NCBI GenBank assembly: GCA_014529385.2
Contig: CM043965.1
Coordinates: 13,786,412 to 13,850,411, forward strand
DNA: 64,000 bases
Reading direction: 5' to 3'
From: Adiantum capillus-veneris
Taxonomy: Eukaryota > Streptophyta > Polypodiopsida > Polypodiales > Pteridaceae
The translations under genes and the position numbers were made by a program. The notes below the pieces were generated by a model that saw only the letters and a program-made list of their open reading frames with translations, was not told the origin of the DNA and made no database searches. The stretch's first letter is position 1. Every line of letters begins with the position of its first letter. Positions 59,570 through 64,000 of this stretch are shown piece after piece.

Positions 59570-60790
59570 CACACATTTTTTAAGAAATTAATGATAGTCC
59601 AAGTGTCGATCACTGCGGGATTCAAAAGACATATGAACTAGTTAAAAGGCAATTTTATTGGCGTAGTTTGTTTAAGGATGTTCGAACTTATGTACTAAAA
59701 TGCAATTAGTGTCAAGTCAATAACATGAACATCTCAAGATTGGGGGCCTACTTCATCCTTTGGAGATTCCTCAAAGGAAGTGGGAAATCATTTCCATGGA
59801 CTTCATTATCAATTTACCTGAGACTAGTCAAAGGTGGTGGATAGGTTAACCAAAATGGAAAACTTTATCGCCACGAAGAAAACTGCTAAAATGCCAGTGT
59901 TGACAAAACTCTTTATTGAACATCTCTACAAGCTATATGGCATATAGAGATAGGAAGTTCAATAATCACTTTTGGAAGCAAACCTTCAAAAAGTTGATAC
60001 TACTCTAAGTATGAGTACAACAGATCATTTGCAGTTTGATGGTCATACTGAAAGGGTTAACCAAATCCTAGAGGATATATTACGTTCTTATATAAGTAAA
60101 AAGCAATCTAATTGGGAAGAATACTTACCCGTTTTGAAATTTGCTTACAACAGTTCCAAACATGCAACAACTGGAGTTACACCATTCATGTTGACGTATG
60201 GTTTCCAACCAAGATCTCCTATGACTTTAGGCCTAGAGAACAAGAAGATTGAATCTATCAAGAATTTCCTTGACAATATGAATGATATGTTGAAGGCAGC
60301 AAAGGAAAGCATTTGTAGTGGACAGGATCATGCTAAGACGTATGCTGATAAAGGATGAAGAAACGTTACCTTTGTAAAAGGCGCCTTTGTATTCCTAAAG
60401 ATTCCTGCAAAGTCGAAAACCATGAAAACGAAAAAGTGTGACAAACTTTCCCTAGATACTATGGTTCCTTAAAAGTCATGAAGAAAAGTCGGAACGTACC
60501 CTACAAGCTTGAGCTACCAGAGAGTTCTCAAGTTCACTGTGTCTTCCCCGTTAGTAAACTGAAGAAATCAGTTCACGGATTGGAGAACATAGTTTCTCCA
60601 TAGATTTTGGTTGACTTGATAGAGCCACCAAAGATATCCCATGAACCATAAAGAATTCTAAGATATCGAGATAGGCAAACCCATCATAAGGTGTACCAAG
60701 AGGTACTCGTTAAGTGGACAAACTTAAATGAGAAAGCAACAACTTGGAACGCAGTAGTGCAATTGCCAAGAGATTTTCCCATGTTTTTTT
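59570..60790 (+). pseudogene. int: E3 integrase and chromodomain-like tail
   Basis: The zinc module remnant reads YELVKRQFYWRSLFKDVRTYV. Core remnants are LHPLEIPQRKWEIISMDFII near 59752-59812, then DHLQFDGHTERVNQILEDIL (60022-60081; a 'DGHTERVN' box with the catalytic Glu) and FAYNSSKHATTGVTPFMLTYG. Next is a KVPYKLELPES...VHCVFPVSKLKK segment, then VYQEVLVKWTNLNEKATTW, which resembles the chromodomain-type C-terminus of plant chromoviruses that directs insertion to heterochromatin. Many stops make it inactive. Confidence 0.72.
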
Positions 60791-60809
60791 CGAGGACGAA
60801 AAACTCTTT

Positions 60810-61013
60810 ATGGAGGGGGGTAAATGTCACATAGCATGTAATGGCAATAAATAGGTTGATCGCCTTCCGATCGTAGAGCTGGGAAGGTGAGATTCACAAA
60901 GACTGTCGGCCATAGTGCCCAGGCGACTAGGCCAATATGTACAGCATGCAATAGGGTATAGGGATGAGGGGTAATCCTCATTGTCTCATAGGCTAGGTGG
61001 TGAGCTTGGCAAC
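60810..61013 (+). other. E3 polypurine tract and presumed start of 3' LTR
   Basis: ATGGAGGGGGG at 60810-60820 is followed at 60825 by TGTCACATAGCATG, a normal LTR-like TG start. I could not find the LTR end or its 5' partner, so the LTR length is unknown. Confidence 0.45.
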
Positions 61014-61319
61014 CTAACCCTCTTTCGGTGTAGTGCCCATAGTGGCGCTATAGATATCTAATAGAATTTGTCTTTGCATTAAACTAAATAGAGCTTTACT
61101 TCTACACTTGCTGGAAAAGAAGGATAGCTTGAGCCAACTTGCTTGTTGAATGTCCTCCTTCTCAAAGGTAGCATATCCATTAATTGGAAAAATGTCAAAA
61201 TGATTATGGACTTGCCAAGACCCACATATCTTAAAGTCGTGTGAGATTTTATGGGTTATAGATGGAGGCACTATTGTAGATTGATTTACATGTAGGCAAG
61301 AATTTCCAAATCGCTTCAT
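61014..61319 (-). CDS. Unrecognised 101-codon minus-strand ORF, probably a fragment
   Basis: A clean open frame on the minus strand, ATG 61319 to TAG 61014, with balanced composition: KICGSWQVHNHFDIFPING, then ATFEKEDIQQASWLKLSFFS, then SKALFSLMQRQILLDIYSAT. It reads like genuine protein and not chance, but I do not recognise it. It lies antisense just after the presumed E3 LTR start and abuts an RNase H scrap on the plus strand. It could be an exon of a captured gene or part of another element. Confidence 0.35.
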   Translation of the reverse strand: MKRFGNSCLHVNQSTIVPPSITHKISHDFKICGSWQVHNHFDIFPINGYATFEKEDIQQASWLKLSFFSSKCRSKALFSLMQRQILLDIYSATMGTTPKEG

Positions 61320-61329
61320 AGCATGGTTA

Positions 61330-61665
61330 GTAATTGTGAGTGGATTGAAGAGTGCAAAGAATCCTTTAAGAAGCTAAAGGAAGCTTGGAGCTCTACGCCA
61401 CTCTTAAAAGCACTTGATTGGACCACATTTTTCCTTGTGAAAATAGATGCATCTTGTTTACAATTGATTGTGAAATAGATCTCGCCCAAGATATGGCGAT
61501 ATGAAAATTCTAATGTACTACACTAGTTATTAGTTAATAAGCATAAAAGAGAAATGTAAAACCACAAAGAGTTCATGAAGGTTTGGATATGATCTACGTA
61601 TTTAAGAAATTTGAGCATTACTTGGCAAAAAAGTTCGCCTTCTTTGTAGATATCTATTTTGGATA
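61330..61665 (+). pseudogene. OTA-type RT/RNase H fragment
   Basis: WIEECKESFKKLKEAWSSTP, LLKALDWTTFFLVKIDASC and, after several stops, KFEHYLAKKFAFFVD match the RNase H region of E1 (WTEECETSFQKLKENL ... KKFVFFTDHQAL). It is a truncated relic with no LTRs. Confidence 0.7.
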
Positions 61666-62470
61666 GAATTGGTGCCCAAATGGTCAGAGGAAATGATAAA
61701 TCTCCACCCTCCTAAAGAGCTTGCTATATGTGCATTTTTCTCATTGTGTGTGTTCTGCATGTATATATATCCCCCTAAAATGAAAACAACAAATTACTTT
61801 GCCAAGGTCCTTAATTCTACGAAGTTTCAAATAAGAGTGCCTAATATTATTCCGTTGGATGTAATTAATTTTATTAATATAAGGGCTACGAAAGCTCACG
61901 AAATGCTTAATTAAAAAATAAAACATGTTAACCACGTGAATCGGGCATACATAAAACCTAGTCAAGTGAGCAACCAAGCGCAAACGGTTAACTAATAATA
62001 CTACAGAGAGTGGGAGTTTGCATACAAACTACATGTTTGAAGAACTTAGGCCTTACTTGTTGGCAAAAAGTTTACCTTTTATGTAAATATCTATTTAAAT
62101 AAAAATGGCGCCCAAATGATCGAAGGAAATGATGAATCTCCTAGTGAGGAAATTTTTGGAGCCCTCTTAAAGAACCTGTCACATGTATATGTGCGTTTTC
62201 CTCGTACTACATATGTATTAATATGCCCCTACAACTAGAAACAGCAAACTAGTTTGCAAGGGCGCTTACCTAATGTAGTGAAGTTTCAAATAAGAGAGCC
62301 TAACACTGCACCATTGGATGTAGTTTATATTTTTTGATGTAAGGGCTCGCCAAATGGTTACCTAATAATAAAACATGTAGTTTGTTTCTGTTGTAAGGGT
62401 TGTGAAGGCTCACCAAATGGTTAACTAATAATAAAACAAGTCAACCATATGGCTTGCACATACAAGAAAC
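61618..62470. repeat. Diverged direct duplication of about 400 bp
   Basis: The block at about 61618-62000 recurs at about 62051-62470. Shared words include TTTGTAGATATCTATTT/TATGTAAATATCTATTT, GCCCAAATGGTC/GCCCAAATGATC, GAAGTTTCAAATAAGAG, TTGGATGTA and the ending ACATAAAACCTA/ACAAGAAACCTA. The first copy starts in the RNase H fragment. The second ends in a further ~60-bp repeat of TAAGGGCTCGCCAAATGG near 62339-62440. Confidence 0.8.
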
Positions 62471-62730
62471 CTAATGGATCCACTTTCAATTTCCATTACA
62501 TAGAATCTCCCAAGATGCTTTAGCATCTCCAATTAACATCTCCATTCAACTCACAATTTAAAACCAATCCTAACGGCTAGGATTTGACCTCGGCACGTAG
62601 AGAGTATAAAGTTGAAGCTTAACCACTATGCTATTCGCCTATGATGCCCTTAGGGGTTCGTATCCAACATACTACAAGGTTCATTACTCCAATGATTCTA
62701 GCACATTGTTAACAACGATCTATTGCATTA
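62471..62730. other. Unassigned spacer
   Basis: No supported gene or RNA. Confidence 0.4.
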
Positions 62731-62744
62731 ACTCTGCAAAGCCG

Positions 62745-62893
62745 CGCATCTTTCGCGCAGAAAGATGATAAAGCAAATCGATTGACTTCTCCTAGTATTC
62801 CTGTTTCCTCAGCTAATATACATGGTTGACCTCCAGTTACTAGTTCTGCAAGCAAATCTGGAGGAGTTATTGTATGAAGCCGACTAATACTGC
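62745..62893 (-). CDS. Possible internal exon of an unrecognised minus-strand gene
   Basis: On the minus strand, after an AG acceptor-like GAGTGAGCAG, an open frame reads ISRLHTITPPDLLAELVTGG, then PCILAEETGILGEVNRFALS and KDARLCRVNAI, with a GTTAAT donor candidate close to the end (or TAA shortly after). The residue pattern looks protein-like and codon use is even. I do not recognise the family. Confidence 0.3.
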
Positions 62894-62897
62894 TCAC

Positions 62898-63576
62898 TCA
62901 CCACAATCATAGTGCTCTTTATAATGAATGAAACACAGAATAGTTCATCAAAGAAAACAAATAGGCACCAAATATGCTATATGCACACTCTTTTGCAGAA
63001 TGGAGGGACAGAACAAAGGAAACCTCTCCTTACGCACAAGTACATACAGTATGTAGTCAATAAAACACACACAATTAATGCTAATAGCAGCATATCAATA
63101 GTGGGTTTTGATGCCCAGATGGATTAGGCACATCAATGGGTGATAGATACATTGATGGGAAAATACTTGCACTCAACGTCTTTCGTACACCTGGCTAGAA
63201 TTCAGACATAACCAAGCCTTAGTAGGTCTAAAGCTACTATAGAACATGATTAGACAATGGCTGGAGGAAAACAAAATTGGTGTAGGGCTCCCCACCTTAA
63301 ATGCAGAATTTCATATGGTATGACATGCTCATCTCATCTCCAGAGAGGCCTTTCATTTTACTCCAGGGAACCTGCCCAAAACTTCTTAGGAGAGACTGAG
63401 CGAGGTCTCCAACTTTGGCAAGCGCACAGTTAACTGGTCGTAACACCCTCATGAGCGTGGACATGAAGCAACAGCTCCCTGGAATGAAAGTCTTCCTATG
63501 TTACATATGCATTTCTAATCCATCTGCATATCTACTTCCTCGTGCTTTGTTTGGATCTCTGCAATTTCCAGAATTC

Positions 63577-63578
<2 letters not shown>
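62898..63578. other. Unassigned stretch
   Basis: No supported gene. If the minus-strand exon is real, this may be its intron or 5' region. Confidence 0.35.

Positions 63579-63654
<76 letters not shown>
63579..63654. repeat. Compound microsatellite (CT)n(CA)n
   Basis: About 53 bp of CT followed by about 22 bp of CA. It is the same compound type as (TG)n(AG)n at 2295-2450, in inverse orientation. Confidence 0.97.
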
Positions 63655-64000
63655 AGGTGTAATCATAATGAATACCAAAAACAAATGTGCATGGTCCAAC
63701 TACCAATCAAACTATGTACAAAGATAGAAGTCCAATGTTGAAGACGAATATGAAGAGCCCATAACCAAGATGGCAAAGCAGTGAAGGGACAGAAGAATGT
63801 TGACATGAAGTCTCGCACCGTCGAATGCTGAATCTGAACTGGCTCGCTGCTGCTCGCACCCGCCCCCTCTCCCCCCCCTGCGCCATCGCCCTCCCTCACA
63901 CCCTCGCACTGCTCTCCCGCTTGTCCACCTCGCGCTGCCCCCTGCCCCTCGCGCTACCCCTGCTGCTGCCCGCTGCCCTGGCAGCCCGCAGCTGCCCGCT
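63655..64000. other. GC-rich window end, possible promoter or first exon
   Basis: From about 63838 the composition switches to C-rich DNA with CTGCC/CCGCTG repeats up to the window end. Such islands can mark 5' ends in plants, but the frames here are low complexity and no product can be named. Confidence 0.35.

Larger units (their letters stand above)
55734..60824 (+). mobile_element. E3: badly decayed chromovirus-like Ty3/gypsy element
   Basis: Internal domains are in the usual order on the plus strand: gag (from about 55811), zinc knuckle (57067-57130), protease (57290-57529), RT (57930-58370), RNase H (58707-58920), integrase (59580-60360), chromodomain-like tail (60627-60790), polypurine tract (60810-60820). 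Most codons are interrupted by stops. The integrase and chromodomain-like tail suggest a chromovirus (Tekay/Del-like), a lineage distinct from E1 and E2. The 5' LTR was not found. Confidence 0.75.

Noticed and set aside
63663-63909. Gly/Ala/Ser-rich minus-strand frames at the GC-rich end
   Set aside because: They depend on simple CCGCTG-like repeats, lack motifs and are cut by the window end.

Overview
The window is nuclear DNA of a land plant. The support is an SD2-5-type plant receptor kinase gene, a plant-type tRNA-Ala(AGC) gene, and very large Ty3/gypsy LTR retrotransposons of the Ogre/Tat/Athila (OTA) type. Very long TG/TC/GA microsatellites are scattered throughout. A fern or other non-seed plant is possible from the flavour of the pol proteins, but this is only weak inference.

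Layout. 1-4.8 kb is mostly non-genic, with microsatellites and one possible minus-strand first exon. 4,785-44,254 is one old retrotransposon (E1). Its LTRs share a diagnostic 5' end and differ by roughly 6% over the first ~420 bp by eye. A younger relative (E2, LTRs roughly 3% different over the first ~390 bp) sits inside the gag zinc-knuckle codons of E1. E2 itself spans 11,493-30,700. Between 9,936 and 11,492 lies a partial tandem copy of the same insertion site: a solo E2-type LTR, E1 gag, a ~70 bp filler and E1 gag again. E1 resumes at 30,701 and ends against a (TC)n tract.

Each element is unusually long (E2 ~19.2 kb; E1 ~18.7 kb without E2) and has an unusual order: LTR, tRNA-Asp-like primer site, ~1.7 kb leader with four 24-bp palindromes, gag with two zinc knuckles, protease 1, RT, RNase H, two tandem integrase zinc modules, integrase core, a second retropepsin-like protease, a basic tail, ~2.5 kb of non-coding DNA carrying three or four more palindromes at ~285 bp spacing, a ~1,100-codon coiled-coil ORF, polypurine tract, LTR. 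The duplicated protease, the duplicated zinc module and the palindrome family are the most novel signals. All reading frames are broken by stops, frameshifts or deletions.

44.3-49 kb holds long (TC)n tracts, an intact single-exon membrane receptor-like kinase without an ectodomain, a foldback repeat and the tRNA. 49.6-53.1 kb holds a decayed transposase-like gene of unassigned family, followed by a decayed intronless histone H3 gene whose loop 1 and C-terminal half look CENH3-like. 54.7-55.3 kb is a huge (CT)n/(GA)n inverted repeat with a 40-bp minisatellite. 55.7-60.8 kb is a badly decayed chromovirus-like Ty3/gypsy element (E3). 61-62.5 kb holds an antisense ORF, an RNase H scrap and a direct duplication. 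The last 1.5 kb is largely unassigned, with a possible minus-strand exon and a GC-rich end.
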